NCBI GenBank assembly: GCA_003169695.1
Contig: PNAS01000044.1
Coordinates: 17,996 to 81,995, forward strand
Reading direction: 5' to 3'
From: Spartobacteria bacterium
Lineage (GTDB): Bacteria; Verrucomicrobiota; Verrucomicrobiia; Chthoniobacterales; UBA10450
Length of the DNA: 64,000 nt
In this document: positions 33,631-42,988 of the stretch, piece after piece
Layout: every line of letters begins with the position of its first letter
Numbering within the stretch: position 1 is the first letter of the stretch
Notes under the pieces: model-generated
What the model was told of the DNA's origin: nothing
Databases searched by the model: none
What the model saw: the letters and a program-made list of their open reading frames with translations, nothing else
Position numbers and translations under genes: made by a program

Positions 33631-34554
33631 ATGAAGCCGACGAAAGCCGCAACGTTTCGCGCAGCGATCAACAAAAGTTGTGTCGCGATGCCGGGCGTGC
33701 CCAATGCGGCATTTGCGCGGCAGGTGGAGCGCGCGGGGTTTTCGGCGGTCTATATCAGTGGAGCGGGTTTGGCGAACGCGACGGCGGGGCTGCCGGATAT
33801 CGGATTGCTCACGCTAACGGAGGTAGCGCAACTCGCCGGTTACGTCGCGAAAGCGGTAAAGATTCCCGCGTTAGTGGATGCTGATACTGGTTTTGGTGGA
33901 GCGGAAAGTGTCGCGCGTACCATCTTCGAGTTGGAGTGCGCTGGATTGGCGGGCTGCCACATCGAAGACCAGGAATTTCCGAAGCGTTGTGGTCATCTTG
34001 CCGGGAAAACACTCATTCCGACGGAGGAGATGGCGGAGAAAATCAAGGCGGCGGTGCGGACGCGGCGCGACGCGGATTTCGTGATCATGGCGCGGACTGA
34101 TGCCCGCGCGGTGGAAAGTTTCGACGACGCGGTGAAGCGCGCGCGGCAATATGTTGAGGCCGGAGCGGACGCGATCTTTCCGGAGGCGTTGCAGAGCGCG
34201 GAAGAGTTCAAGGCATTCGCGCGCGAAGTGAAGGTGCCATTGCTCGCGAACATGACGGAGTTCGGCAAGAGCCCGTTGCTCAGTTTCAGCGAACTCGAAG
34301 AGCTCGGATATCGGATGGTCATTTTTCCGATGAGCGCGTTTCGGATAGCGATGAAAACAACCGACGAATTCTTCCGAGCGTTGAAAGAGCAGGGAACGCC
34401 GGTGGCCTGGCTCGACAAGATGCAGACGCGCAAGGAGCTTTATGAGCTGCTCGAATATGATCCGGCGGCGAATGACTGGCCGGGATATACCATGGGGGAG
34501 AACGTCCAACCCCGAAAAACTCTCGGGGCGGGCAGTCCAACGCCAGAGACTTAA
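33631..34554 (+). CDS. prpB: methylisocitrate lyase
   Basis: The 307-residue enzyme of the isocitrate-lyase/PEP-mutase superfamily has the KRCGH signature at residues 118-122, the metal-binding DADTGFGG stretch (83-90) and IEDQEFP. It cleaves 2-methylisocitrate to pyruvate and succinate. The size and the lack of the isocitrate-lyase insertions, with prpD and prpC neighbours, favour methylisocitrate over isocitrate. Confidence 0.88.
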   Translation: MKPTKAATFRAAINKSCVAMPGVPNAAFARQVERAGFSAVYISGAGLANATAGLPDIGLLTLTEVAQLAGYVAKAVKIPALVDADTGFGGAESVARTIFELECAGLAGCHIEDQEFPKRCGHLAGKTLIPTEEMAEKIKAAVRTRRDADFVIMARTDARAVESFDDAVKRARQYVEAGADAIFPEALQSAEEFKAFAREVKVPLLANMTEFGKSPLLSFSELEELGYRMVIFPMSAFRIAMKTTDEFFRALKEQGTPVAWLDKMQTRKELYELLEYDPAANDWPGYTMGENVQPRKTLGAGSPTPET

Positions 34555-34625
34555 TGCGCTCCCTTATTGGACGTTCCGCGTTCGTCGTTCCATGTTCGAC
34601 GTGACAAGATTTCGGAGAGAACCCT

Positions 34626-35768
34626 ATGAACACTGAAACTAAACCGAGTTACAGCCCGGGCCTGGCAGGTGTGGTCGCGGGCGAAACGGAGATTTGCTGG
34701 GTCGATCCGAACGCGGGCTTGATGTATCGCGGCTACGACATCCACGAGATGGCGAACAAGGCCAGTTTCGAGGAAGTCGCTTATCTCCTGCTGAATGGAG
34801 AACTGCCCAACAGCGGTCAGCTCGCGAATTTCACGAATCAGCTCGCCTCCGAGCGCGCTCTGCCGGACGCGATCATCAAGATGATGCGGCTCATGCCCCG
34901 GAACACGCATCCGATGGATATGCTGCGCACGGGCGTCTCGATGCTCGGCCCCTTCGATCCTGACCTGAACGACCACTCACATGCCGCCAACGTCCGGAAG
35001 GCCATGCGGCTGATCGCGCGCGTCTCGTCCCTGGTCACTGACGGTTGGCGGATTTCTCAGGGACAGGATCTTATTCCAGATAAACCGGATCTGACGCATG
35101 CCGGTAATTTTTTCTACAAGCTGACCGGCGGCGTGCCGCAGGATTGGCAAATCCGGATGCTCGACACGATTTACATTCTTTACGCGGACCATGAATTCAA
35201 CGCGTCCACATTCGCGGCCCGGGTGACCGCCTCAACCCTGGCGGATATGTACGCGGCGGTGACGTCGGCCTGCGGGACGTTGAAGGGCCCGCTGCATGGC
35301 GGCGCAAACGAAGAATCAATGAAGATGCTCGACGATATCAACACACCCGACCGCGCCGAGGGCTGGTTAAAAGCGCAACTCGCGAAGAAGGCAAAGATCA
35401 TGGGCTTCGGTCATCGCGTTTACAAGGAGGGCGACTCCCGCGTGCCGATCATGCGCGAGATCGCGCGCGATCTTGGAAAACGGTTGGGCAAGGAGCAATG
35501 GGTGCCGATCTGCGAAAACCTGGAGAAAGCGATGGAGCGCGAGAAGCAGCTCTGCGCAAACGTCGATCTTTATGCTGCGCCGGTCTTCACCATGCTGAAA
35601 TTCCCGCCGGAATTGAATACGCCAGTCTTCGCCGTGTCGCGCGTCGCGGGATGGTGCGCGCACGTCGTCGAGCAGCACGATCACAACCGGCTTATTCGCC
35701 CACGCTCCCTCTATACCGGCCCGGAATTGCGACCATATCCGGGCTCGGCAGCTAACGGAGCGAAGTGA
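34626..35768 (+). CDS. prpC: 2-methylcitrate synthase / citrate synthase
   Basis: The 380-residue citrate synthase has catalytic histidines in GPLHGGANEESM and GFGHRVYKEGDSR and an RVAGWCAHVVEQ region near the C-terminus. It condenses propionyl-CoA (or acetyl-CoA) with oxaloacetate. The short form and position after prpD-prpB indicate methylcitrate synthase, though such enzymes usually also make citrate. It is the only citrate synthase gene visible here apart from the lyase domain in aclA. Confidence 0.86.
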   Translation: MNTETKPSYSPGLAGVVAGETEICWVDPNAGLMYRGYDIHEMANKASFEEVAYLLLNGELPNSGQLANFTNQLASERALPDAIIKMMRLMPRNTHPMDMLRTGVSMLGPFDPDLNDHSHAANVRKAMRLIARVSSLVTDGWRISQGQDLIPDKPDLTHAGNFFYKLTGGVPQDWQIRMLDTIYILYADHEFNASTFAARVTASTLADMYAAVTSACGTLKGPLHGGANEESMKMLDDINTPDRAEGWLKAQLAKKAKIMGFGHRVYKEGDSRVPIMREIARDLGKRLGKEQWVPICENLEKAMEREKQLCANVDLYAAPVFTMLKFPPELNTPVFAVSRVAGWCAHVVEQHDHNRLIRPRSLYTGPELRPYPGSAANGAK

Positions 35769-35771
35769 CCG

Positions 35772-36245
35772 ATGGCGGACACTGAATCGAAATCCCTGCA
35801 AGAACGATACGCCCCGGCCAATGCCTGCTGGGGTTGCGGTCCCGCGAATCCGCATGGATTGCGGATTCGGAGCTTTCCGCGCGGCGAGGAAGTCGTCGCG
35901 GAATGGAAGCCGGAGCCGCGCTACGAAGCATTTCCCGGAGTTCTTAATGGCGGAATCATCGGCACGTTGCTCGATTGTCACTGCAACTGGACGGCGGCCT
36001 GGCATCTGATGAATAAAGCTGGCGAAGACCGGCCGCCCTGCACGGTGACGGCGAATTACGCGATCAAACTGCTGCGCCCTACGCCGACGAACGCACCGGT
36101 TTTCCTCTCAGCCAAAGTCGTCGAGTCAACGGACGATCGAGCTACGGTTGAAGGAACACTGACGGCGGGTGGAGAAATTTGTGCAACTTGTCGCGGAACT
36201 TTTGTCGCCGTGAAAGAAGGTCATCCCGCCTTCCATCGCTGGTAG
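35772..36245 (+). CDS. PaaI-type hotdog thioesterase
   Basis: The 157-residue protein has a hotdog fold signature: ACWGCGPANPHGLRI, then FPGVLNGGIIGTLLDCHCNW carrying the central helix, followed by four strands. These enzymes hydrolyse acyl-CoA thioesters. The gene begins three bases after prpC, so it belongs to the prp transcript and may release CoA from blocked acyl-CoAs. Substrate unknown. Confidence 0.82.
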   Translation: MADTESKSLQERYAPANACWGCGPANPHGLRIRSFPRGEEVVAEWKPEPRYEAFPGVLNGGIIGTLLDCHCNWTAAWHLMNKAGEDRPPCTVTANYAIKLLRPTPTNAPVFLSAKVVESTDDRATVEGTLTAGGEICATCRGTFVAVKEGHPAFHRW

Positions 36246-36252
36246 GGAGCGC

Positions 36253-36330
36253 TTGGTAGGGCGAGGCTCCGCCGGCCGCGAGCGTCGATAAGCGGAAGAC
36301 GACGGCTCAGCGGGAGCTTCGCCCTACCAA
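36253..36330. repeat. REP-like inverted repeat between convergent genes
   Basis: TTGGTAGGGCGAGGCTCC at 36253-36270 is mirrored by GGAGCTTCGCCCTACCAA at 36313-36330 with one mismatch. It shares the TAGGGCG head with the repeat at 18994-19062. Placed between the stop codons of the thioesterase and fdhD, it could act as a two-way terminator. Confidence 0.75.
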
Positions 36331-37173
36331 CTACTCCGACTCCAACGCGACGCGTTCGATGTGCGCGTAGATGTTGAAAGTCGGCGGGCGGAGAAAGCCA
36401 ATGAGCGTCTGATTGCTTTCGCGAGCAAAGTTAACCGCGAGTGTGGAGGGCGCCGAGACGGCGGCGACGATCGGAATCGCGGCCGCAAGCGCTTTCTGCA
36501 CGATCTCGAGAGACGAACGTCCGCTGACGATCATGATATGATTTCTTAACGGCAGCAGATCGTCGAGGAACGCGCGGCCGATCACTTTGTCGACTGCATT
36601 GTGACGGCCAATGTCTTCGCGCAGGACAATCAGGTTTCCGTCGAGATCGAAGATCGCCGCTGCATGAATGCCACCGGTCCTGGCGAAATTGCCCTGGGCG
36701 CTGCGAAGACGTTCGGGTAGTTCGAGAAGCCTGGCCACTTCGATTCGGATCGGAGTGGTGGAATCAATCGGCGGAAATTGTTGGCGGATGAATTCGATAC
36801 TCGTCTTTCCGCACAGTCCGCAACTCGTGGAAATCGTGCCGAAGCGATGCGCGGCTGCCGGAGTTAGTTTGGCGGTCGCCGAGAGCGTCACATTGAGAAC
36901 GTTGCCGAGAGAGGCCGGCAGTGTGCAGCGGACGATCTCCCGCAGATCAGCGGGCGCGCGGACGATTCCCTCGGCGAGAAGAAAGCCTGCGGCAAGTTCC
37001 TGATCATTGCCCGGCGTGCGCATGGTGACGGCGAGCGGATTCTGGCCAATCCGGATTTCCAACGGCTCCTCGATTGCGACCTCGTCGGTCACGCATTCAT
37101 AACCGCCGTCCGCTTTGCGACGGATGACGCTTCCGGCGCCAATCCCTTGCCCCTCCGCTTCCGACGCGCTCAT
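36331..37173 (-). CDS. fdhD: formate dehydrogenase accessory sulfurtransferase FdhD
   Basis: The 280-residue protein has the two-Cys motif STSCGLCGKTS in the position used to carry sulfur from IscS to the bis-MGD cofactor. It also has LAAGFLLAEGIV, RTGGIHAAAIFD, REDIGRHNAVDK and IMIVSGRSSLEIVQKA. The open frame extends far upstream, but that extension is antisense to mobA, so the ATG at 37173 is used. It is divergent from mobA by 82 bases. No formate dehydrogenase lies in the window. Confidence 0.9.
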   Translation of the reverse strand: MSASEAEGQGIGAGSVIRRKADGGYECVTDEVAIEEPLEIRIGQNPLAVTMRTPGNDQELAAGFLLAEGIVRAPADLREIVRCTLPASLGNVLNVTLSATAKLTPAAAHRFGTISTSCGLCGKTSIEFIRQQFPPIDSTTPIRIEVARLLELPERLRSAQGNFARTGGIHAAAIFDLDGNLIVLREDIGRHNAVDKVIGRAFLDDLLPLRNHIMIVSGRSSLEIVQKALAAAIPIVAAVSAPSTLAVNFARESNQTLIGFLRPPTFNIYAHIERVALESE

Positions 37174-37255
37174 GGAAGAATCATCGCACGAAAGGGCGAT
37201 GCGGCGAGGCTCCCGGTCAACTCGCGCGAGTGCGCCCAAGTGATAGCATTGCGGC

Positions 37256-37837
37256 ATGACTCTTACCGCAGTCTTGCTCGCTGGCGGTGAGTCGCGGCGG
37301 ATGGGAAGGGAGAAGGCGGCGATTGTTTTTCGTGGCCAGCCGTTTTGGCAACGGCAGGTCGAGCTTCTCCGAGTTCTTCGTCCGGAGAAGATTTTCGTTT
37401 CTGTCCGGAAAGAGCCTTCCTGGCTGCCGCTGGATACCGAATTGCTTTTGGATGAGCCGCCATCCCGAGGTCCGCTCAGCGGCCTAACGAGAGCTTTGGC
37501 CTCGACGCAGACATCGCACCTCGTCGTGCTGGCGGTCGACATGCCGTTTATGACGAGCGAGCAGATGGGGATTCTTTGGAGTCTGGCCAAGATTGGTTGC
37601 GGCGTTCTGCCAATGATTGGCAATAGGGCGGAACCGCTGGCCGCGATTTATCCGCGAGAGGCTGCCAGTGATTTGTTTACTGCGCTCGCGGGCGACAACT
37701 TTTCGCTGCAACGGCTGAGCCACAGTTTGGTGCAGGGAGGCAGACTCCGGGTCTTTCAAGTCTCGCAGAGAGAAAAAGAACTTTATCGAAGTGTGAACGA
37801 GACGGGAGATTTGCCGATTGAAACGCGTCGGGTGTGA
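37256..37837 (+). CDS. mobA: molybdenum cofactor guanylyltransferase
   Basis: The 193-residue nucleotidyltransferase has the GTP-binding AVLLAGGESRRMGREKA motif at residues 4-20, DEPPSRGPLSGL, and the metal-binding LAVDMPFM. It joins GMP to Mo-molybdopterin to form the MGD cofactor. Pairing with divergent fdhD indicates maturation of a bis-MGD enzyme. Confidence 0.9.
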   Translation: MTLTAVLLAGGESRRMGREKAAIVFRGQPFWQRQVELLRVLRPEKIFVSVRKEPSWLPLDTELLLDEPPSRGPLSGLTRALASTQTSHLVVLAVDMPFMTSEQMGILWSLAKIGCGVLPMIGNRAEPLAAIYPREAASDLFTALAGDNFSLQRLSHSLVQGGRLRVFQVSQREKELYRSVNETGDLPIETRRV

Positions 37838-37878
37838 CTGGTTTCGTCTTTTCAAGGAGGGGCCACTTCAGTCGCCCA

Positions 37879-37898
37879 CGGCGGTTTGGAAACCGCCG
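37879..37898. repeat. REP-like hairpin CGGCGGTTT-GG-AAACCGCCG
   Basis: A perfect 9-bp stem closes on a 2-base loop in the 140-bp gap after mobA. It resembles the individual hairpins of the REP-type repeats elsewhere in the window, and may serve as a terminator without a T-run. Confidence 0.6.
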
Positions 37899-37977
37899 CT
37901 CCTTGGAAGACGCCACCGAATTCGCTGCCCGAATTCCGTCGATGCGCGGCTGGTCGGACTGCGCGTAGGCTGCCTCC

Positions 37978-38445
37978 ATGAAAACTTCGAACTTTCGAAT
38001 CGTTCCGATTCGCACTGAAATTGCCGAGGCCGCCCGTCGCGACGCGACGGCTGGCGCCTCGGACCATGCCGTCGTCACGGCAGATTCTCCGACGGGATAT
38101 CCTTGCCGGCACTGCCTGCGCTGGGCGCAGCCCGGGGAGCGCATGATCCTGTTTCCGTACGCGGCCATCGCACCGGGCCGGCCCTACTCGGAAAGCGGAC
38201 CGATTTTCGTCCACGCGGAACCGTGTGAACGCTACGCGACGACGCACGAGTTTCCGTCGGAGTTTCGAAAGGGCCGCGTGCTCCGCGCCTACAATTCGCA
38301 ACACGATATGATTGCCGCCGAAGTGGCGAACGGAGAAGGACCCGAAGCTGTGATTGAAAGGTTACTGCAAAAGCCCGAAACTGCTTTCGTTCACGTCCGC
38401 AGCGCCAGCCGCGGTTGCTACACGATGGAGGTTGAACGCATATGA
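37978..38445 (+). CDS. DUF1203 family protein
   Basis: The 155-residue protein carries the DUF1203 pattern: FRIVPIRTEIAEAARR, a PCRHCLRWAQPGERMILFPY core with paired cysteines, FVHAEPCERY and the C-terminal FVHVRSASRGCYTMEVER. The family is uncharacterised. It overlaps ada by four bases, so it shares that transcript. Confidence 0.85.
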   Translation: MKTSNFRIVPIRTEIAEAARRDATAGASDHAVVTADSPTGYPCRHCLRWAQPGERMILFPYAAIAPGRPYSESGPIFVHAEPCERYATTHEFPSEFRKGRVLRAYNSQHDMIAAEVANGEGPEAVIERLLQKPETAFVHVRSASRGCYTMEVERI

Positions 38446-39506
38446 AAGCGATGGAACTGCTCCCACCCTCCGACACGATGTATCGCGCGTTGGTCAATCG
38501 CGACTCGAGCTTCGAGGGAATTTTTTTCGTCGGCGTGCGCACGACCGGAATCTTTTGCCGTCCGACTTGTTCCGCCAAGAAACCAGCGCGAATGAACGTC
38601 GATTTCTTCGCGACTCCGAGTGAAGCGTTGCATGGCGGCTACCGGCCGTGCTTGCGTTGCCGGCCGATGGATCCGGGTGAGCGTCCGCCGAAGCTCATCG
38701 AACGCTTGCGTGCCGAAGTCGAGAAAGCGGCAGATGGGCGTCTGACCGACAAAGAGCTGGCCGCTTTGTCGATCGATCCATCGACCGCGCGCCGACAATT
38801 CAAACGTCATTACGGAATGACGTTTCAAGCCTATCATCGCGCCCGGCGGATGGGACTCGCACTCCGCGAAGTGCGCAAAGGCGGTCGCGTGGATGCAGCG
38901 CAAAACGGCAGCGGCTTTGAATCAGCGAGCGGTTTTCGCGAGGCGTTCACCCGGATTTTTGGCGATCCTCCGACCGCCGCGAAGTCACGGGCCTGCATGT
39001 TTGCCGAACGAATCGACACGCCTCTCGGCGCAATGCTCGCGGTGGCGGATGATGAAGGATTGCGCCTCCTCGAATTCGCCGATCGACGCGCGTTAGAAGG
39101 CGAGTTGACGATTCTGCGTCAACGATTGAAGACAAACGTCGTCCCGGGTGAACATCGATATCTCGAGGCGATCCGGACGCAGCTCGCTCGTTATTTCTCA
39201 GGCGAAAGTTTGGAATTCGACATCCCGCTCGCGCCCATCGGATCGGATTTCCAAGTCCGCGCCTGGGACGTGCTGCGTTCAATTCCTGTAGCCGAGACGC
39301 GCTCTTATTCCTGGATGGCGGAGCGCCTTGGTATTCCGGGCGCCCGCCGTGCGGTCGGGCGCGCGAATGGGACGAACATGCTTTCGATCATCATCCCTTG
39401 CCATCGGGTCATTCGCGCCGACGGCACGCTCTGCGGGTACGGCGGCGGGCTCTGGCGAAAGAAATGGCTGCTCGATCACGAGAAGAAGGCAAAACATGAG
39501 TGCTAG
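38442..39506 (+). CDS. ada: bifunctional DNA-repair methyltransferase/regulator Ada
   Basis: The 354-residue protein has the complete Ada layout. The N-terminal zinc/methylphosphotriester domain has four cysteines (GIFCRPTCSAKKP, RPCLRCRPM). An AraC helix-turn-helix follows (STARRQFKRHYGMTFQAYHR, SGFREAFTRIFGDPP). The C-terminal O6-methylguanine methyltransferase has the acceptor Cys in IIPCHRVIRADG. It repairs alkylated DNA and, once methylated at the N-terminal Cys, activates transcription of adaptive-response genes. Confidence 0.92.
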   Translation: MKAMELLPPSDTMYRALVNRDSSFEGIFFVGVRTTGIFCRPTCSAKKPARMNVDFFATPSEALHGGYRPCLRCRPMDPGERPPKLIERLRAEVEKAADGRLTDKELAALSIDPSTARRQFKRHYGMTFQAYHRARRMGLALREVRKGGRVDAAQNGSGFESASGFREAFTRIFGDPPTAAKSRACMFAERIDTPLGAMLAVADDEGLRLLEFADRRALEGELTILRQRLKTNVVPGEHRYLEAIRTQLARYFSGESLEFDIPLAPIGSDFQVRAWDVLRSIPVAETRSYSWMAERLGIPGARRAVGRANGTNMLSIIIPCHRVIRADGTLCGYGGGLWRKKWLLDHEKKAKHEC

Positions 39507-39581
39507 TAATTGGTGAGGCGCGATGAAACTAGATTCATGGTCGCCACCAATAACATATCACGCCTTTCACCCTCTTAAGAT

Positions 39582-39655
39582 CGCGCCCGGGGTGACTCGA
39601 ACACCCGACCGACGGATTAGAAATCCGTTGCTCTATCCGGCTGAGCTACGGGCGC
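39582..39655 (-). tRNA. tRNA-Arg (anticodon UCU)
   Basis: On the minus strand the sequence folds fully: acceptor GCGCCCG/CGGGCGC, D arm TAGCTCAGCCGGATAGAGC, anticodon stem ACGGA/TCCGT around TTTCTAA (anticodon TCT), and T arm with GTTCGAGTC. CCA is not encoded. Forty-eight of its bases recur in the broken copy at 53676-53747. Confidence 0.95.
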
Positions 39656-39762
39656 CTTGGCCTGCCAGTGACCAACGCACTGAGTCTCATATCTGGTCGC
39701 GGCCGCAAGTGGTCAAATTAGTCTCTGCTCTAAGACTTCCAAGTTGTCTGAGTTGTTGGCGG

Positions 39763-42700
39763 TCATGGCGCACCGCACGTGTACGAAACGGGCAGGCTAA
39801 CGCCCGCCTCGCGCATAAGCTCATCGAGTTGCTTCGGAGAAGACATCCAGCCGTCTTTCGATAATGTAGTAAACAATTCTTTGCCCAGAACGCCGCGTGC
39901 GGCTTCGACGGCCGCATCGTACTCGGTACGGTCGCGTGGTGGAATCGGGCTGCCCATCTCTTCCCGCAACGCGGCTACTTTCCCCAAGATGTGCGCGCAA
40001 TTTTCGGGCCGATTTTGTCTCTTCAATAAATACGCGAATTGCTCGAGCACGTTGGCGGCGACGGACTTGGAATCAATTTGCTTGGCCAGTTCGAAGCTCT
40101 CGTTCAAGAACGATCGCGCCTCGTCGTGCTCGCCGAGCAGGCGCGCCAGGCGCGCCTGCTCGGACAAAGCCTGCGCAAGCCCATTTTTTGTGCCCGCTTC
40201 CCGAAAGGCGGCGAGGCTTTTCTGGAGGGATTTCCGCGCCGATCTGAATCTGCCTTCGTAGATAGCGGTGCTTCCAAGGAGCAACGTCGCCCAAGCAGTG
40301 CTTGTTCCCAGGATGCGGAACATGGCAAGGGCGCGCTCAAAATACGCGCTCGCTTCGAGAAATTCCTCGGTGTCGCGCGCGACTTTGCCCAACTCGTAGA
40401 GGCACCAGGCTTCGCCCAAGGGCGTGGCCATTCGCTGGAAAGCGGTCAAGCAGTCCTCAAACTCAAGGCGAGCCTGAGTGTATTCACCGCGAGCGCAAGC
40501 GACTTGCCCGCGTTTGTAGCGATCCCAAACGAGACTGTGGTGGTCGCCTGCCGCCTCGTGAATTTGGATTGCGCTGCGCAAACAAGAGGACGCCTGCTCG
40601 TATTCGCCCGCGACAATGGCAACCCCGGCCAAATAGCTCATGCAGCGTCCACTGCCGGCCCGATATCCGCGTTTTCGGCAAAGGGCCGATGCTTCCTCAA
40701 ACTTATCGCGGGCTTGATTAAATTGACTCTCGGCAACTGCGAGATCCGCCAGGTGGGCGAGCGAGTCCGCGATGCCTCGTTCATCCTTGAGTTCGTGGGC
40801 AAGATTGAGCGCTCGTTCAAGCAAATCACGGGCCTCGGAATTTCGCCCTCGATGGTGGAGCGTCCTCCCAAGTTGATGAAGAGCCTCCAGCGTTTCGGGG
40901 CCGCTTCCACATTGCTCGCTGAGAACCAGGCTCTCTTGAAAAAACGTTTCAGCGAGTGAGGAATCACCGCTCACGAGGGTACATTGGCCCGCGTATCTTA
41001 AGCAGCGCGCCCTCCACTCGAGTCGACCAGTCGCGACTTCCTGCTCCAATCTCTGGCAAGTCGTGCGCAGTTCGGCCCAATGGCCGTGCAAGAACCAAAA
41101 ATTGCCCACCGCCGCCGTGATTTGCAGGGCGAGCTCGGGCTCGTTCAGAAAAGACCAGGATAAGGCCGCGCGAAGGTTGTCTTTTTCGGACTCGACTCGC
41201 TTGTCCCAGATTAAATCGTCGGGTCCGTTACGATTCACCTCCGCCTCTTCGGCAAAGGCAGCGAAGTATTTCGCGTGCGCCGTGTGGGTTTCGACGTCCG
41301 CACGCGATTTGCGCAGTTGCTCCAATCCGTACTCGCGAATCGTCTGAAGCATGCTGACGCGTGGCTCACCAGCGATTTCTTCTTCCTGCCGCAGGAGGTT
41401 GTTGTCCACGAGCGCCGCAATCCCATCAAGCACTTCGATTTTAAGATCGCCGATCTGGGGGCAAACGACTTCCGCGGTGGAAAACGTGCATCCGCCAGCG
41501 AAAACCGACAAACGACAAAAGAGTTTTTTCAAATCGGCGTTGAGCAAGTCGTAGCTCCACGCAATCGCACCTCGAATGGTTTGTTGCCGCTCGGGGAGGT
41601 CGTGGGCCCCTCCCGTGAGCATCTGCAAGGAGAGATGGCCATCGGCCCCGACCAAACGCGCAAGCATGGCAGTGGGTGAGAGCAGCTTGATGCGCGCCGC
41701 GGCCAACTCGATCGCAAGCGGCAGTCCATCGAGACGTGTGCAGATCTCGGCCACGGCTTTGGCGTTCTGCTCGGTAATGACGAAGTCGCTTTTGATCGCT
41801 TTCGCTCGTTCCTCGAAGAGAGACACGGCCGGGGATGCGAGCAAGCCCTCCAAGCTCGAGATCATAGTCAGGTCTGGCACCGGTAGCGGCGGCACATGGA
41901 AGGTGTATTCACCGCGCATTCGAAGTGGTGCGCGGCTTGTCACCAGGACCTTCAAGTCGGGACAACTTTCGATGAGCGTTGAAATGGACTTGGATGCTCC
42001 CCTCAGGTGTTCGAGATTATCGAGCACGAGTAACAAACGTTTTTCTTGCAGGTGCCCCACCAATCGCAGAACCAGCGATTGATCGCCCGATTCTTTCACG
42101 CCGAGCGCCTCGGCGATTTCAGCAGGGACCAGTGACGGGTCATTTACGGCGGAGAGGAGCACGGCGAATGCGCCATCGGCGAAATCCGCGAGGAGCATCG
42201 TACCGGCCTGCAAGGCCAACAGAGTCTTGCCCGAGCCACCCGGCCCGGTCAAGGTCAGCAAACGGAGGACAGGGCGACGCAGCAGTTCACATATCTGGGC
42301 GAGCTCTTGCTCGCGGCCAATCAGCGGCGTCATTTGCGCCGGCAAGTTATTGGGGCAGTTGTTGAGGCTGCGGATGGGGGGGAAATCCGCCCGCAAATCT
42401 GGGACAACCAGTTGAAAGAGGTGCTCTGGCCGCTCCAGATCTTTTAGCCGGTGTTCCCCAAGGTCCCGCACGGTGACGTTCGGAGGGAACCGGTTGCCAG
42501 CCAGAATTTTGGTCGCCGCTGAGATCAGCACTTGCCCGCCATGGGCGGCCCCACTGATTCGCGCGGCACGGTGCACGTCCAACCCCCTGTAGGCGTCACC
42601 GGTGAACGTAGGCTCGCCCGTGTGTAAACCCATTCGGACAGAGAGCAGGATGTTTTCGGGCCACTGATGTTCCGCGAGAGCTTTTTGTCCCGACACGGCC

Positions 42701-42918
42701 GCAGCGATCGCGTCCGCCGCGCGAGAGAATGCGATAAAAAAGGCATCGCCTTCCGTGGTTAGCTCGTAGCCATCGTGCAGAACGAAAACGCCATGCAAGA
42801 TTTGATTGTGTTCGGCGAGGATGTCATGATAGCGATCGCCGAACCGATTGAGGAGCTTGGTCGAGCCTTCAATATCGGTGAAGAGAAATGTGACTGTCCC
42901 GGTTGGAAATTCGGGCAT
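39763..42918 (-). CDS. class-III cyclase-like domain, AAA/NB-ARC-type ATPase, TPR regulator
   Basis: The 1,051-residue protein has an N-terminal class-III adenylate/guanylate cyclase domain (1-165) with metal Asp15 in LFTDIEGST and Asp58 in EGDAFF. An ATPase follows, with P-loop [10 protein letters not shown] near 225 and [11 protein letters not shown], then about 400 residues of TPR-like helical repeats (~600-1000). In the cyclase domain the transition-state Asn is His ([10 protein letters not shown]), as in several mycobacterial proteins of this layout, so cyclase activity is doubtful. Probably a signal-sensing regulator. It is last in the transcript with the FHA-ABC exporter. Confidence 0.85.
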   Translation of the reverse strand: MPEFPTGTVTFLFTDIEGSTKLLNRFGDRYHDILAEHNQILHGVFVLHDGYELTTEGDAFFIAFSRAADAIAAAVSGQKALAEHQWPENILLSVRMGLHTGEPTFTGDAYRGLDVHRAARISGAAHGGQVLISAATKILAGNRFPPNVTVRDLGEHRLKDLERPEHLFQLVVPDLRADFPPIRSLNNCPNNLPAQMTPLIGREQELAQICELLRRPVLRLLTLTGPGGSGKTLLALQAGTMLLADFADGAFAVLLSAVNDPSLVPAEIAEALGVKESGDQSLVLRLVGHLQEKRLLLVLDNLEHLRGASKSISTLIESCPDLKVLVTSRAPLRMRGEYTFHVPPLPVPDLTMISSLEGLLASPAVSLFEERAKAIKSDFVITEQNAKAVAEICTRLDGLPLAIELAAARIKLLSPTAMLARLVGADGHLSLQMLTGGAHDLPERQQTIRGAIAWSYDLLNADLKKLFCRLSVFAGGCTFSTAEVVCPQIGDLKIEVLDGIAALVDNNLLRQEEEIAGEPRVSMLQTIREYGLEQLRKSRADVETHTAHAKYFAAFAEEAEVNRNGPDDLIWDKRVESEKDNLRAALSWSFLNEPELALQITAAVGNFWFLHGHWAELRTTCQRLEQEVATGRLEWRARCLRYAGQCTLVSGDSSLAETFFQESLVLSEQCGSGPETLEALHQLGRTLHHRGRNSEARDLLERALNLAHELKDERGIADSLAHLADLAVAESQFNQARDKFEEASALCRKRGYRAGSGRCMSYLAGVAIVAGEYEQASSCLRSAIQIHEAAGDHHSLVWDRYKRGQVACARGEYTQARLEFEDCLTAFQRMATPLGEAWCLYELGKVARDTEEFLEASAYFERALAMFRILGTSTAWATLLLGSTAIYEGRFRSARKSLQKSLAAFREAGTKNGLAQALSEQARLARLLGEHDEARSFLNESFELAKQIDSKSVAANVLEQFAYLLKRQNRPENCAHILGKVAALREEMGSPIPPRDRTEYDAAVEAARGVLGKELFTTLSKDGWMSSPKQLDELMREAGVSLPVSYTCGAP

Positions 42919-42988
42919 AACAAATTGGTTTAGGCGGGCGGAGCGCTGCGGGGAAATGCACTTGTTGGACCGTTATAGAGCAGAATAT

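Noticed and set aside
37174..37623. N-terminal extension of the fdhD reading frame
   Set aside because: It is antisense to mobA, rich in Arg/Ser and lies outside the FdhD family domain; the ATG at 37173 is the natural start.
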